Below are positions 7,720-15,439 of a DNA stretch of 64,000 nucleotides, one piece after another. The notes beneath the pieces are model-generated. The model made no database searches. It had not been told where the DNA came from and saw nothing but the letters and a program-made list of their open reading frames with translations. The stretch is from Roseomonas acroporae (GTDB lineage Bacteria; Pseudomonadota; Alphaproteobacteria; Acetobacterales; Acetobacteraceae), in assembly GCF_023223525.1 (NCBI RefSeq), contig NZ_JALPRX010000008.1, forward strand, positions 1-64,000. Reading direction: 5' to 3'. A program made the position numbers and the translations under genes. Numbering within the stretch: the stretch's first letter is position 1; each line of letters starts with the position of its first letter.

Positions 7720-9807
7720 ATGTCCTCCAGCCTGTCCAGGCGCGCCTCGCACCGCATCCTGCTCACCCTCGGCGTCGACTCGCTGCTCGCGGCGGCGTCG
7801 CTGCCGCTCGCGGTCTGGCTCGCCTCCCCCGGCATCCCCTCCGAGGCCTCCCCCGGCGGCTGGCCGCCGGCCGCCTGGTGGCTCGGCGCGGTGCCGGGCG
7901 TGGTGCTGGCGCTGCAACTGGCCGGCCTGCCGGTGCGGCTGCGCCAGCAGTACTGGCGCTACGCCGGCCTGCCGGACCTGCTCGGCGTGGTGGGGGCCTC
8001 GCTCGGGGCGGCGGTGCTGTTCACCCTCGCCCTGTACCTCCTCGGCGCCTGGCGGCCCGCCAACCCGGGCTTCCCGCTGCTGCACGCGCTGGTGCTCGGC
8101 ACCGCCATCGGCATCCCGCGGGTGGCCGGCCGGATGCGCCAGTCCCATCGCAGCGGGTCCCATCGCGGCGGGTCGCACCGCCTCGGCCACGCCGAGGGCG
8201 ACGAGGCGCAGCCGGTGCTGCTGGTGGGCGACGGCGGCGGCGCCGACCTGTTCCTGCGCGCGCTGGCCGGCGAGCGCACCCCGCGCTACCGCGTCACCGG
8301 CATCCTCTCCCGGCGCGACCGCCAGTCCGGCCGCCGCATCCAGGGCCACCCGATCCTCGGCACGCTGGAGCAGGCGGAGACGGTGCTGGACCGGCTGCGC
8401 GCCGCCGGCCGCCTGCCGGCGGTGATCGTGCTGGCCGGCGCCGAGCTGCACGGCCCCGCCCTGGAGCTGCTGCTCGACGCCGCCGACCGCCACGGCGTGC
8501 CGGTGCGCCGCGCGCCGCAGATCACCGTGCTCGGCCCCACCGCCGCCCCGGACGCCGCGCGCGACGCCGACCACCCCGGCGGCCCCCGCCGGGTGGAGCT
8601 GCGCCCCGTGGCGATCGAGGAGCTGCTCGACCGCGCCCAGGTGCCGCTGGACCGCGAGGGGATGGCGCGGCTGGTGCAGGGCCGGCGGGTGCTGGTCACC
8701 GGCGCCGGCGGCACGATCGGCGGCGAGCTGGCGCGGCAGGTGGCGGCGCTCGGCCCGTCCAGCCTGACGCTGCTCGACCACGGCGAGTACGTGCTCTACG
8801 AGATCGACCTGGAGCTTTCCGAGCGCCACCCGACCGTGCCCCGCCGCGCCGTGCTGGCCGACATCCGCGACGAGCCGCGCCTGCGCCGGCTGTTCGAGGA
8901 GATCCGGCCCGAGCTGGTCTTCCACGCCGCCGCGCTGAAGCACGTGCCGATGGTGGAGAACGACCCGCTGGAGGGGCTGCTCACCAACGCGCTCGGCACG
9001 CGGCAGGTGGCGGACGCGGCGCGCGCCGTGGGCTGCCGCGCCATGGTGTTCATCTCCACCGACAAGGCGGTGAACCCGACCAGCGTGATGGGCGCCTCCA
9101 AGCGCCTGGCCGAGATGTACTGCCAGGCGCTCGACCGCACCGCCCGCGCCAACGGCGAAGGCATGCGCTGCGTCACCGTGCGCTTCGGCAACGTGCTGGG
9201 CTCCACCGGCTCCGTCGTGCCGCTGTTCCGGCGGCAATTGGAGCGCGGCGGGCCGCTGACCGTGACGCATCCCGACATGCGCCGCTACTTCATGACGGTG
9301 CGCGAGGCGGTCGGGCTGGTCCTCCAGGCCAGCGTGGTCGGCGCCGGCGAGGCGACTTCCTCTCCCCCCCTGGCCGCCCCGGCCGGCGGGGAAGGGGGCA
9401 CGGAAGGCACCGCCGAGATGCGCCGGGCGCTGGCCGAGGGCGGCATCTTCGTGCTCGACATGGGCAAGCCGGTGAAGATCGTGGACATGGCAAGGCGCAT
9501 GATCCGCCTCGCCGGGCTGCGCCCGGACGAGGACGTGGAGATCCGCTTCACCGGGCTGCGCCCCGGCGAGAAGCTCTACGAGGAGCTGTTCCACGGCCAG
9601 GAGCCGCCGCGCCCGACCGTCTATCCCGGCCTGCTGGTGGCCACGCCGCGCACCGCCGACCCGGCCCTGGTCGGGCGCGCCATCGACGAGATCGCCGGCG
9701 CCGCGCGCGCCGGCCATGCCCGCGCGGCGCTGGCGCAGCTCTCGCGCCTCGTGCCGGAATTCGCGCACGAGCCGAGCCCGGCCGCGCGGGACGGCGCGGC
9801 GACGTGA
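7720..9807 (+). CDS. Membrane-bound nucleotide-sugar 4,6-dehydratase (FlaA1/CapD/PglF-like)
   Basis: Converts a UDP-activated amino sugar to its 4-keto-6-deoxy form, the first step toward diamino- or deoxyamino-sugars. The 695-residue protein begins with hydrophobic helices (about 10-135), then a first Rossmann-like domain (VLLVGDGGGADLFLRAL), then the catalytic SDR domain with TGAGGTIGGEL, DIRDE, HAAALKHVP and STDKAVNP. The usual YxxxK is MxxxK (VMGASKR), as is normal for this membrane-bound class. Two low-complexity insertions are odd: SHRSG/SHRGG/SHRLG (a 15-bp array) and a Pro/Gly/Ala stretch near residue 550. The aminotransferase encoded nearby is a plausible partner. The start at 7720 lacks a strong ribosome site. 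Confidence 0.87.
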   Translation: MSSSLSRRASHRILLTLGVDSLLAAASLPLAVWLASPGIPSEASPGGWPPAAWWLGAVPGVVLALQLAGLPVRLRQQYWRYAGLPDLLGVVGASLGAAVLFTLALYLLGAWRPANPGFPLLHALVLGTAIGIPRVAGRMRQSHRSGSHRGGSHRLGHAEGDEAQPVLLVGDGGGADLFLRALAGERTPRYRVTGILSRRDRQSGRRIQGHPILGTLEQAETVLDRLRAAGRLPAVIVLAGAELHGPALELLLDAADRHGVPVRRAPQITVLGPTAAPDAARDADHPGGPRRVELRPVAIEELLDRAQVPLDREGMARLVQGRRVLVTGAGGTIGGELARQVAALGPSSLTLLDHGEYVLYEIDLELSERHPTVPRRAVLADIRDEPRLRRLFEEIRPELVFHAAALKHVPMVENDPLEGLLTNALGTRQVADAARAVGCRAMVFISTDKAVNPTSVMGASKRLAEMYCQALDRTARANGEGMRCVTVRFGNVLGSTGSVVPLFRRQLERGGPLTVTHPDMRRYFMTVREAVGLVLQASVVGAGEATSSPPLAAPAGGEGGTEGTAEMRRALAEGGIFVLDMGKPVKIVDMARRMIRLAGLRPDEDVEIRFTGLRPGEKLYEELFHGQEPPRPTVYPGLLVATPRTADPALVGRAIDEIAGAARAGHARAALAQLSRLVPEFAHEPSPAARDGAAT
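8143..8187. repeat. In-frame 15-bp array in the dehydratase gene
   Basis: Three 15-bp units encode SHRSG, SHRGG and SHRLG-like pentapeptides between the membrane region and the first Rossmann domain. Most relatives would have a short loop here; that comparison is from family knowledge, not an alignment. Confidence 0.75.
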
Positions 9808-9815
9808 GGGAGGAT

Positions 9816-10078
9816 CGGGGCTCCGCCCCGGACCCCGCCAGGAAGGGCTTCGCCCCCCCTGGACCCACCCACCGGGGCTTCGCCCCTGGACCCCGCCAGG
9901 GTCGGGCGCACTGCGTCCGACGAGTTCCCGGACCTCCCGGGACCTCGGGCCTCGCGCGCCGCGACAGCCGGGCCGTCTCTTTCGCAACGGGGGGTTCCAG
10001 GGGGGCTTCGCCCCCTGGCGGGGTTTCCAAGGGGCGGCGCCCCTTGCCGGGGTGCAGGGGCGGAGCCCCTGCTTCTGG
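9816..10078. repeat. GC-rich hairpin repeat (family C), two inverted halves
   Basis: The spacer between the dehydratase and the UDP-sugar dehydrogenase is filled by nested hairpins. GGGGCTCCGCCCCGGACCCC and related units occupy 9816-9905 in one orientation; GGGGGCTTCGCCCCCTGG and relatives occupy 9988-10078 in the other, with about 80 unrelated bases between. Similar units occur at 43.1, 45.7, 50.3 and 59.4 kb. Such elements usually act as structured intergenic spacers or terminators. Confidence 0.8.
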
Positions 10079-10126
10079 TTCCCCTTGCGGCGGCGCCCCT
10101 GTCGCTGGCGCCGGCGCCCCCGCCCC

Positions 10127-11701
10127 GTGATCGCCGCCGCCCTCATCGCCCGCCTCGACGCGCGGGCCGCCCGGATCGGCGTGATCGGCCTCGGCTATGC
10201 CGGCCTGCCCCTCGCGCTGCGCTTCGCCGAGCTGGGCTTCCCGGTTTCCGGCTTCGACACCGATCCCGGCAAGACCGGGGCGATCAATGCCGGCCGCTCG
10301 CCGGTCCATGGCATCGCGGACGCCCGTGTCGCCGCCGCCGGCATCGCGGCCCATGCCGGCCTCGCCCCGGCGCGGGAATGCGACGCCCTGCTGATCTGCG
10401 TCCCGACCCCGATCGGCCCGCACAAGGAGCCCGACCTCGGCGCGGTGCGCGACACGCTGGCGGCGCTGGCGCCGCATCTGCGCGCCGGCCAGGCCGTCTC
10501 GCTGGAGAGCACCACCTATCCCGGCACCACCGAGGAGTACGTGCTGCCGGCGCTGCGCGCCGCTGGGCTGACGCCGGGGGTGGACGCCTTCGCCATCTAC
10601 AGCCCCGAGCGGGAGGACCCCGGCACGCCCGCGCACGGCGTCGGGCAGGTGCCGAAGCTGGTCGCCGGCGCCACGCCCGCCTGCCTCGCCGTGGCGCGGG
10701 CGCTGTACGGGCCGGTGGCGGGCGAGCTGGTGCCGGTCTCCTCGCTGGCGGCGGCGGAGATGACCAAGCTCTACGAGAACGTGTTCCGCGCCGTGAACAT
10801 CGGGCTGGTCAACGAGCTGAAGCGGCTGTGCCACGCCATGGCGCTCGACGTGCACGAGGTGATCGACGCCGCGGCCACCAAGCCCTTCGGCTTCATGCCG
10901 TTCCGGCCGGGGCCGGGGCTGGGCGGGCACTGCATCCCGGTCGATCCCTACTATCTCGCCTGGAAGGCGCGCGAGCTGGGCCTCGCCGCCGACTTCGTGG
11001 AGCTGGCGGGGCGGGTGAACGACGCCATGCCCGGCTACACGGTGGCGCGGCTGCGCGACGCGCTGGACCGGCGCGGGCGGACGCTGCACGGGGCGCGGCT
11101 GCTGCTGCTCGGCCTCGCCTACAAGCCCGGCGTGCCGGACACGCGCGAGAGCCCGGCGATCGAGATCTTCCGGCTGCTGGCCGAGGCGGGCGCCGAGGTC
11201 GCGTATCACGACCCGCTGGTGCCGCGCTTCCCCGCCACGCGCCGCCTCGGCGGCACGGCGCCGGACCTCGCGAGCCTGCCGCTCTCGGCCGCCATGCTGG
11301 CCGGGTTCGACGGGGTGGTGCTGGTGACGCCGCAGCCGGGGATGGACCTGGCGCTGGTGCGCCGCCATGCCCGGCTGGTGCTCGACACGCGCGGCACGTT
11401 CCGCGACGTGCCCGCCGCCCCGCTTCCCGCCGCCCCGCTTCCCGTCTCGCCGGTGGCCGCGCCCCCCGGCTTCGCCGAGCCGCAGGAACCCCTGGGGCCT
11501 CCCGAGGCTCCCCCGGGCGCCCCTCTGGTCGTCCCCTTGGCCGCCCCTCTGGCCTCCCCCCTGGCCTCCCTTGCGGGCGGCCCGTTGCAGGACGACACGA
11601 GCGGTGATTTTCCCTCGCGCGCCCCGGGCGTGTACGAGAAGGCCGCCGCCGCCTCCGCGCCCGCCCCTCCCGGCGGCCAGGCCGTCATCGTGCAGGGCTG
11701 A
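10127..11701 (+). CDS. Nucleotide-sugar dehydrogenase (UDP-GlcNAc/UDP-sugar 6-dehydrogenase, WbpA/WecC-like)
   Basis: NAD-dependent two-step oxidation of a UDP-sugar at C6 to the uronic acid, giving an acidic precursor for the exopolysaccharide. The N-terminal Rossmann domain has GVIGLGYAGLPLA; the middle has VPTPIGPHKEPDL, ESTTYPGTTEE and the catalytic region PGPGLGGHCIPVDPYYL with its cysteine; the C-terminal domain has LGLAYKPGVPDTRESP. The order matches the UDP-N-acetyl amino-sugar class better than plain UDP-glucose dehydrogenase. About 100 extra residues at the C terminus are Pro/Ala-rich and repetitive, with a 12-bp in-frame array, and look like a non-catalytic tail. Start is taken as GTG 10127, just before the Rossmann strand; no ribosome site is evident. 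Confidence 0.85.
   Translation: MIAAALIARLDARAARIGVIGLGYAGLPLALRFAELGFPVSGFDTDPGKTGAINAGRSPVHGIADARVAAAGIAAHAGLAPARECDALLICVPTPIGPHKEPDLGAVRDTLAALAPHLRAGQAVSLESTTYPGTTEEYVLPALRAAGLTPGVDAFAIYSPEREDPGTPAHGVGQVPKLVAGATPACLAVARALYGPVAGELVPVSSLAAAEMTKLYENVFRAVNIGLVNELKRLCHAMALDVHEVIDAAATKPFGFMPFRPGPGLGGHCIPVDPYYLAWKARELGLAADFVELAGRVNDAMPGYTVARLRDALDRRGRTLHGARLLLLGLAYKPGVPDTRESPAIEIFRLLAEAGAEVAYHDPLVPRFPATRRLGGTAPDLASLPLSAAMLAGFDGVVLVTPQPGMDLALVRRHARLVLDTRGTFRDVPAAPLPAAPLPVSPVAAPPGFAEPQEPLGPPEAPPGAPLVVPLAAPLASPLASLAGGPLQDDTSGDFPSRAPGVYEKAAAASAPAPPGGQAVIVQG
11517..11576. repeat. In-frame 12-bp array in the C-terminal tail of the dehydrogenase
   Basis: Five 12-bp units (for example CCGCCCCTCTGG, CCTCCCCCCTGG) encode the tetrapeptide series APLV-VPLA-APLA-SPLA-SLAG. 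The DNA core CCCYCTGG is the same as in the 11-bp intergenic array at 7546-7666, but the unit is 12 bp, which keeps frame. Confidence 0.85.
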
Positions 11702-11737
11702 CGCCGCGGCGGCACGCAACAGGGATCTTCCGGACGG

Positions 11738-12901
11738 ATGAGCGCCACCACCCCACGCCCCATCGCCTTCTTCGACATGCAGGCGCAGCAGCGGCTGATC
11801 CGCGGCGACATCGATGCGCGCATCGCCCGCGTGCTCGACGGCGGCCGCTTCGTGCAGGGGCCGGAGGTGGACGAGCTGGAGGCGAAGCTGGCCGCGTTCG
11901 CGGGCGTGGCGCACTGCGTCGGCGTCTCCTCGGGCACGGACGCGCTGCAGATCGCGCTGATGGCCGAGGGCGTCGGGCCGGGCGACGCGGTGTTCCTGCC
12001 CGCCTTCACCTACACCGCGACCGCCGAGGTGCCGCTGGTGCTGGGCGCCACGCCGGTCTTCTGCGACGTGGAGGAAGGCAGCTTCAACATCGACTTCGCC
12101 GACCTCGAGCGGCGCCTCGCGCTGGTGAAGGCGGAGGGGCGGCTGCGGCCGCGCGCGGTGATCGCGGTCGACCTCTACGGCCGGCCCGCCGACTGGCCGG
12201 CGATCGAGGCGCTCTGCGCGCGCGAGGGGATGTTCGCGCTGGACGACGCGGCGCAGGCCTTCGGCGGCCGGCTGCGCGGGAAGCGCCTCGGCGGCTGGGG
12301 CGACGCGGCGGCGCTGAGCTTCTACCCGACCAAGACTCTCGGCTGCTACGGCGACGGCGGCGCCATCCTGACCGACAGCGCCGAGCGCGCCGAGCTGTAC
12401 CGCTCGCTGCGCACCCACGGCGAGGGCAAGTCGCGCTACGAGGTGCTGCGCACCGGCATGAACGGCCGGCTCGACACCATCCAGGCGGCGATCCTGCTCG
12501 CCAAGCTGCCGCTGTTCGAGCAGGAGCTGGCGGCGCGCGCCCGCGTCGCCGGCTGGTACGCGGCGGCGCTGCGGGGGAACGACGCGGTGGTGGCGCCGGC
12601 CGCGATGCCGGGCGGCGAGAGCGCCTGGGGCATCTACACCGTGCTGCTGCCCGACGCCGGGGCGCGCGGGCGGGTGCAGGCGGCGATGCAGGCGCGCGGC
12701 GTGCCCGCCGCCGTCTACTACCCGCGCCCGCTGCACCATCAGCCCGCCTATCGCGACCACCACGCCGCCGCGCTGCGCGGGGCGCCGCCGCTGCCGGTCA
12801 GCGAAGCGCTCTGCGGCCGCGTGCTGTCGCTGCCGATGCACCCCTACCTGACGGAAGCCGAGGCGCACCGCGTCGCCGAGGCGGTGCTGGCCGACCTGTA
12901 G
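11738..12901 (+). CDS. PLP-dependent sugar aminotransferase (DegT/DnrJ/EryC1/StrS, WbpE-like)
   Basis: Transfers an amino group to a keto-sugar nucleotide, producing an amino sugar for the polymer. The 387-residue length is usual for the family. Visible motifs are SSGTDALQIALMA (cofactor phosphate binding), PAFTYTATAE, DDAAQAFGG and the lysine that forms the Schiff base in SFYPTKTLGCYGDGGA. It follows the dehydrogenase by 36 bases on the same strand, so the two are probably one transcript. This gene order resembles the WbpA-WbpE pair, in which a 3-keto-uronate intermediate is transaminated; alternatively it acts on the 4-keto product of the upstream dehydratase. The sequence does not decide between them. 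Confidence 0.88.
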   Translation: MSATTPRPIAFFDMQAQQRLIRGDIDARIARVLDGGRFVQGPEVDELEAKLAAFAGVAHCVGVSSGTDALQIALMAEGVGPGDAVFLPAFTYTATAEVPLVLGATPVFCDVEEGSFNIDFADLERRLALVKAEGRLRPRAVIAVDLYGRPADWPAIEALCAREGMFALDDAAQAFGGRLRGKRLGGWGDAAALSFYPTKTLGCYGDGGAILTDSAERAELYRSLRTHGEGKSRYEVLRTGMNGRLDTIQAAILLAKLPLFEQELAARARVAGWYAAALRGNDAVVAPAAMPGGESAWGIYTVLLPDAGARGRVQAAMQARGVPAAVYYPRPLHHQPAYRDHHAAALRGAPPLPVSEALCGRVLSLPMHPYLTEAEAHRVAEAVLADL

Positions 12902-12912
12902 CGCCCGGCGGC

Positions 12913-13590
12913 ATGCCATCGGACCCAGCCGACCGCGCCGCCGATCCGGTGCCCGCCTCCCGGATGACAGCTCCCGGGACGACAGCTTCCGGGATGCCAA
13001 CTTCTGGGATGCCAGCCCCTGGGATGCCCGCCTCCGGGACGCCGGCGCCCGTCGCCGTGTCGGCCGCCGGTCCCGATGGCGCCGTTCCCCGTCCCGGCCC
13101 GGTCGCCGCGCCGGATGCCGACGGCCCGCCCGGCGGCATCCGCGCCGCCGGCGCCGCCGACGCGCCTTCCCTGGCGGCGCTGCACGCCCTGGCCTTCCCG
13201 GCGGAGAAGTGGGGGCCGGATGCCATCGCCCTGATGCTGGAGCTGCCCGGCACCGTGGCGCTGCAACGGCCCGGCGAAGGCTTCGTGCTGCTGCGCGCGG
13301 CGGCGGGGGAGGCCGAGATCCTGACCCTGGCCGTCGCCCCGGCGGCCCGGCGCCGCGGCTGCGGCGGCGCGCTGCTCGCCGCCGCCCTCGCCGCCGCCGC
13401 CGCCCTCGGCGCGCTGGCGATGTTCCTGGAGGTGGCGGCGGGCAACGCGGCGGCGCGCGCCCTCTACGCGGCGGCGGGCTTCACGCAGGTCGGCCTGCGC
13501 CGCCGCTACTACGCCGACCGCTCCGACGCGCTGGTGCTGCGCCGCGACCTGGCGCCGATCGAAGACGGACCGGACCGCCCGCGGGCGTAG
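12913..13590 (+). CDS. GNAT acetyltransferase, RimI-like
   Basis: Acetyl-CoA-dependent N-acetyltransferase most like RimI, which acetylates ribosomal protein S18. The core is about 150 residues: EILTLAVAPAARRRGCGGALL is the acetyl-CoA loop, followed by FLEVAAGNAAARALYAAAGF and RRRYYADRSDALVLRRDL. The first 70 residues of the longest frame are low-complexity (ASGMP-type pentapeptides from a 15-bp array), so the true start may be a GTG around 13050, leaving the array as a spacer. It is 11 bases after the aminotransferase gene and could be co-transcribed; acetylation of the amino sugar is an alternative role, although the C-terminal signature favours RimI. Confidence 0.72.
   Translation: MPSDPADRAADPVPASRMTAPGTTASGMPTSGMPAPGMPASGTPAPVAVSAAGPDGAVPRPGPVAAPDADGPPGGIRAAGAADAPSLAALHALAFPAEKWGPDAIALMLELPGTVALQRPGEGFVLLRAAAGEAEILTLAVAPAARRRGCGGALLAAALAAAAALGALAMFLEVAAGNAAARALYAAAGFTQVGLRRRYYADRSDALVLRRDLAPIEDGPDRPRA
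12955..13044. repeat. 15-bp tandem array (6 units) at the 5' end of the acetyltransferase gene
   Basis: Six 15-bp units such as GCTTCCGGGATGCCA and GCCCCTGGGATGCCC, each different. In frame they give five-residue repeats (APGTT, ASGMP, TSGMP, APGMP). They share a CCNGGGAYG core. Whether they are translated depends on the start of the gene. Confidence 0.85.
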
Positions 13591-13661
13591 CGCGGCCGCG
13601 GGCGGCGACCGGCCCGGCGCCGCCGCCGGCGTCCCGCCCGTCGGCAAGGCCCGAAGCCTAC

Positions 13662-13769
13662 CTAGAGCATTTTCAAGCTGGGTGTACTCACCCAGCGACC
13701 CGGAAAATGCGAAAAACCAAAAAGTTAGAGCCGTTCCGGCCTGATACAGTCAGGCCGGAACGGCTCTAG
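13662..13769. repeat. Dispersed hairpin element, family A, copy 1
   Basis: A 108-bp element bounded by CTAGAGC and its inverted copy GCTCTAG. It holds a short hairpin GCTGGGTG-TACT-CACCCAGC (13677-13696) and a 19-bp hairpin (13726-13744 with 13750-13768, loop TACAG). Copies 2 and 3 are at 16425-16531 and 20871-20977. It resembles the AGAGC-bounded repeats known from other alphaproteobacteria. Here it separates the convergent acetyltransferase and TusA-like genes and could act as a bidirectional terminator. Confidence 0.9.
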
Positions 13770-13863
13770 CCGGGCGACTCCTCGGGCCGGGCGGCGACCG
13801 GCCCGGCGGGCCTCGCCGCGATCGCCCGTTCCGGCCGCCCGTCCGGGCGTCCGGCCAGGGGGA

Positions 13864-14133
13864 TCAGGCGCGCCTGCGAAGCAGCATCCGGGCTTCGCCG
13901 TCCGGCAGCTCCTCCAGGGAAAGGACGGTGTGGCCCTGCTCCGTGGCGGTCCGCGGCAGGTTGCGCCGTGGCTCGTCGCCGCGCAGCAGCACGAGCAGGA
14001 GCTGACCCGGCTGCAGCCTGTCCAGGGCCAGCCGCGTGCGCACGAAGGTCATCGGGCAAGTCTCGGCTCGTATATCCAATTCGCCGTGAGGACGTTCTTC
14101 TTCGGGCCGTGGCGATTCGACTGATTTCGTCAT
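13864..14133 (-). CDS. TusA-family sulfurtransferase-like protein
   Basis: An 89-residue protein of the TusA/YeeD/SirA fold, small sulfur carriers. The domain starts at about residue 18 (LDIRAETCPMTFVRTRLALDR) with the reactive cysteine at 26 in a CPMT motif; the classical motif is CPxP, so the second proline is lost. The rest (LQPGQLLLVLLRGDEP, TVLSLEELPDG) fits the fold. It is read divergently from the MucR gene across an 80-base spacer carrying an inverted repeat. Its partner is unknown. Confidence 0.8.
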   Translation of the reverse strand: MTKSVESPRPEEERPHGELDIRAETCPMTFVRTRLALDRLQPGQLLLVLLRGDEPRRNLPRTATEQGHTVLSLEELPDGEARMLLRRRA

Positions 14134-14163
14134 GGTGCCACCTGCTGTCCATTGCTAAGGATC

Positions 14164-14189
14164 GTTTCTGACCTCTATAAGTCAGAAAC
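14164..14189. promoter_or_regulatory. Inverted repeat GTTTCTGAC-N8-GTCAGAAAC in the tusA-mucR divergent promoter
   Basis: A perfect 9-bp inverted repeat with spacer CTCTATAA, centred 37 bases before the MucR start codon and 43 bases before the other start. The spacer and flank are AT-rich and contain a possible -10 box (TATAAG). The position suits an operator for autoregulation by MucR; the binding protein is inferred, not shown. Confidence 0.6.
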
Positions 14190-14213
14190 TGCGCTTTGAG
14201 AGGATTTTTTGGG

Positions 14214-14669
14214 ATGACGGATGAGTCGGCACCGGCGCACCTGCTCGGCCTGACCGCTGAAATCGTTGCGGCGCACGTTTCGAACAATACGGTAGCGGTG
14301 AGCGACCTTCCTACCCTGATCAACGAGGTATACAGAACACTTTCTTCCGTTGGCACCCAGCCGGCTCCCGTGGCCGACAAGCCGCAACCTTTCGTTGCGG
14401 TCAAGAAGTCGATCACACCGGAGTACCTGATCTGCCTGGAGGACGGAAAGAAGCTCAAGATGCTCAAGCGGCATTTGAAAACCGCCTACAATATGACGCC
14501 GGAACAGTATCGCGAGCGCTGGGGCCTCGGCCCCGAATACCCCATGGTGGCGCCGAACTACGCCAGTCACCGCTCCTCGCTCGCCAAGAAGATCGGACTC
14601 GGCACCAAGCCGCGCGCGAAGCCGGTGCGCCCGGGCGGCCGTGCCGCCACCTCGAAGTCGCCGGCCTGA
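14214..14669 (+). CDS. MucR/Ros-family transcriptional regulator
   Basis: DNA-binding repressor of the Ros/MucR family, which in alphaproteobacteria controls exopolysaccharide and surface genes by binding AT-rich DNA. The 151-residue protein has the conserved C-terminal block YLICLEDGKK, LKRHLK, MTPEQYRERWGL, YPMVAPNYA and RSSLAKKIGLG. The zinc site is altered: C74-x2-D77-x9-H87 is present, but Ala91/Tyr92 stand where the final histidine is expected. ATG 14214 has AGAGGA about ten bases upstream; a TTG at 14196 is less likely. The nearby exopolysaccharide genes with AT-rich upstream patches are natural candidate targets. Confidence 0.9.
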   Translation: MTDESAPAHLLGLTAEIVAAHVSNNTVAVSDLPTLINEVYRTLSSVGTQPAPVADKPQPFVAVKKSITPEYLICLEDGKKLKMLKRHLKTAYNMTPEQYRERWGLGPEYPMVAPNYASHRSSLAKKIGLGTKPRAKPVRPGGRAATSKSPA

Positions 14670-14911
14670 GGGAGCCGACGGGCCGGCGGGAAGGGGCCCG
14701 CGAGCGGCCTAGGGGTCGGCGGCGTCGGAATCCGGCCTGTCCGCCCCGGGCAGGGGCTCCCCGTCGGCCCCCCGACGGGCCGCGCGAAGTTGCGGCCGGC
14801 CGTGGGGGAGCCGATGGCCGTCCGCCAATCATGGCGCTATGGTCGTCCCGAACGCCCGGCACGGCCTCGCCCAGCGAGCCCGCGTGCCGCCCAGGAGAGT
14901 GCCCGACGCGC

Positions 14912-15439
14912 ATGGACATGCGGCCCCATTCCTCACCGACCGGCCGGGCGGAGCCTGCGCGGCCCGATCCGTCGCGCATCGAGCGCCTGTGCATCGAGCG
15001 CGGCCTGAAGATGACGGGCCAGCGACGGCTGATCGCGCGCGTCCTGTCCGAGGCCGAGGACCACCCGGACGTGGAGGAACTCTACCGCCGCGCCATCGCC
15101 CTCGATTCCAAGATCTCCATCGCCACGGTCTACCGCACCGTCCGGCTGCTGGAGGAGAAGGGCATCCTGGAGCGGCACGACTTCGGCGGCGGCCGCGCCC
15201 GCTACGAGCCCACCGAGCACGGCCACCACTACCACCTGATCGACGTCGACACCGGCAAGGTCATCGAGTTCGAGGCCGGCGAGCACGAACAGCTCGCCAA
15301 GGCGATCGCCGCCCGCCACGGCTTCGTGCTGGTCGGCCACCGGCTGGAGCTGTTCGGCCGCCGCGCCGAGCCGGCCGAGCCCGCCCCACCGGCCCCGGCC
15401 CGCGGCGGGCCCGGGGCGGGAACGACGGATGAGCGCTGA
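14912..15439 (+). CDS. Fur-family metal-responsive regulator (Fur/Mur)
   Basis: Ferric- or manganese-uptake-type repressor of 175 residues. A winged-helix region (about 35-90: GLKMTGQRRLIARVL, KISIATVYRTVRLLEEKGIL) is followed by the metal-binding dimerisation domain (EHGHHYHLIDVDTGKVIEF; GHRLELFGR). It has no CxxC pairs, so the structural zinc site of enterobacterial Fur is absent, as in many alphaproteobacterial Fur/Mur proteins. Met codons at 14912 and 14918 follow AGGAG at 14893. The stop overlaps the next gene by 11 bases, so the two are translationally coupled. The C-terminal 25 residues are Pro/Ala-rich. Confidence 0.88.
   Translation: MDMRPHSSPTGRAEPARPDPSRIERLCIERGLKMTGQRRLIARVLSEAEDHPDVEELYRRAIALDSKISIATVYRTVRLLEEKGILERHDFGGGRARYEPTEHGHHYHLIDVDTGKVIEFEAGEHEQLAKAIAARHGFVLVGHRLELFGRRAEPAEPAPPAPARGGPGAGTTDER

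Noticed and set aside
4870-10146. Very long minus-strand open frame of 1758 codons spanning the glycosyltransferase and the dehydratase
   Set aside because: Only the part from 7353 down has domain content and a ribosome site. The upstream part is antisense to a well-supported dehydratase gene, a typical effect of third-position GC bias.
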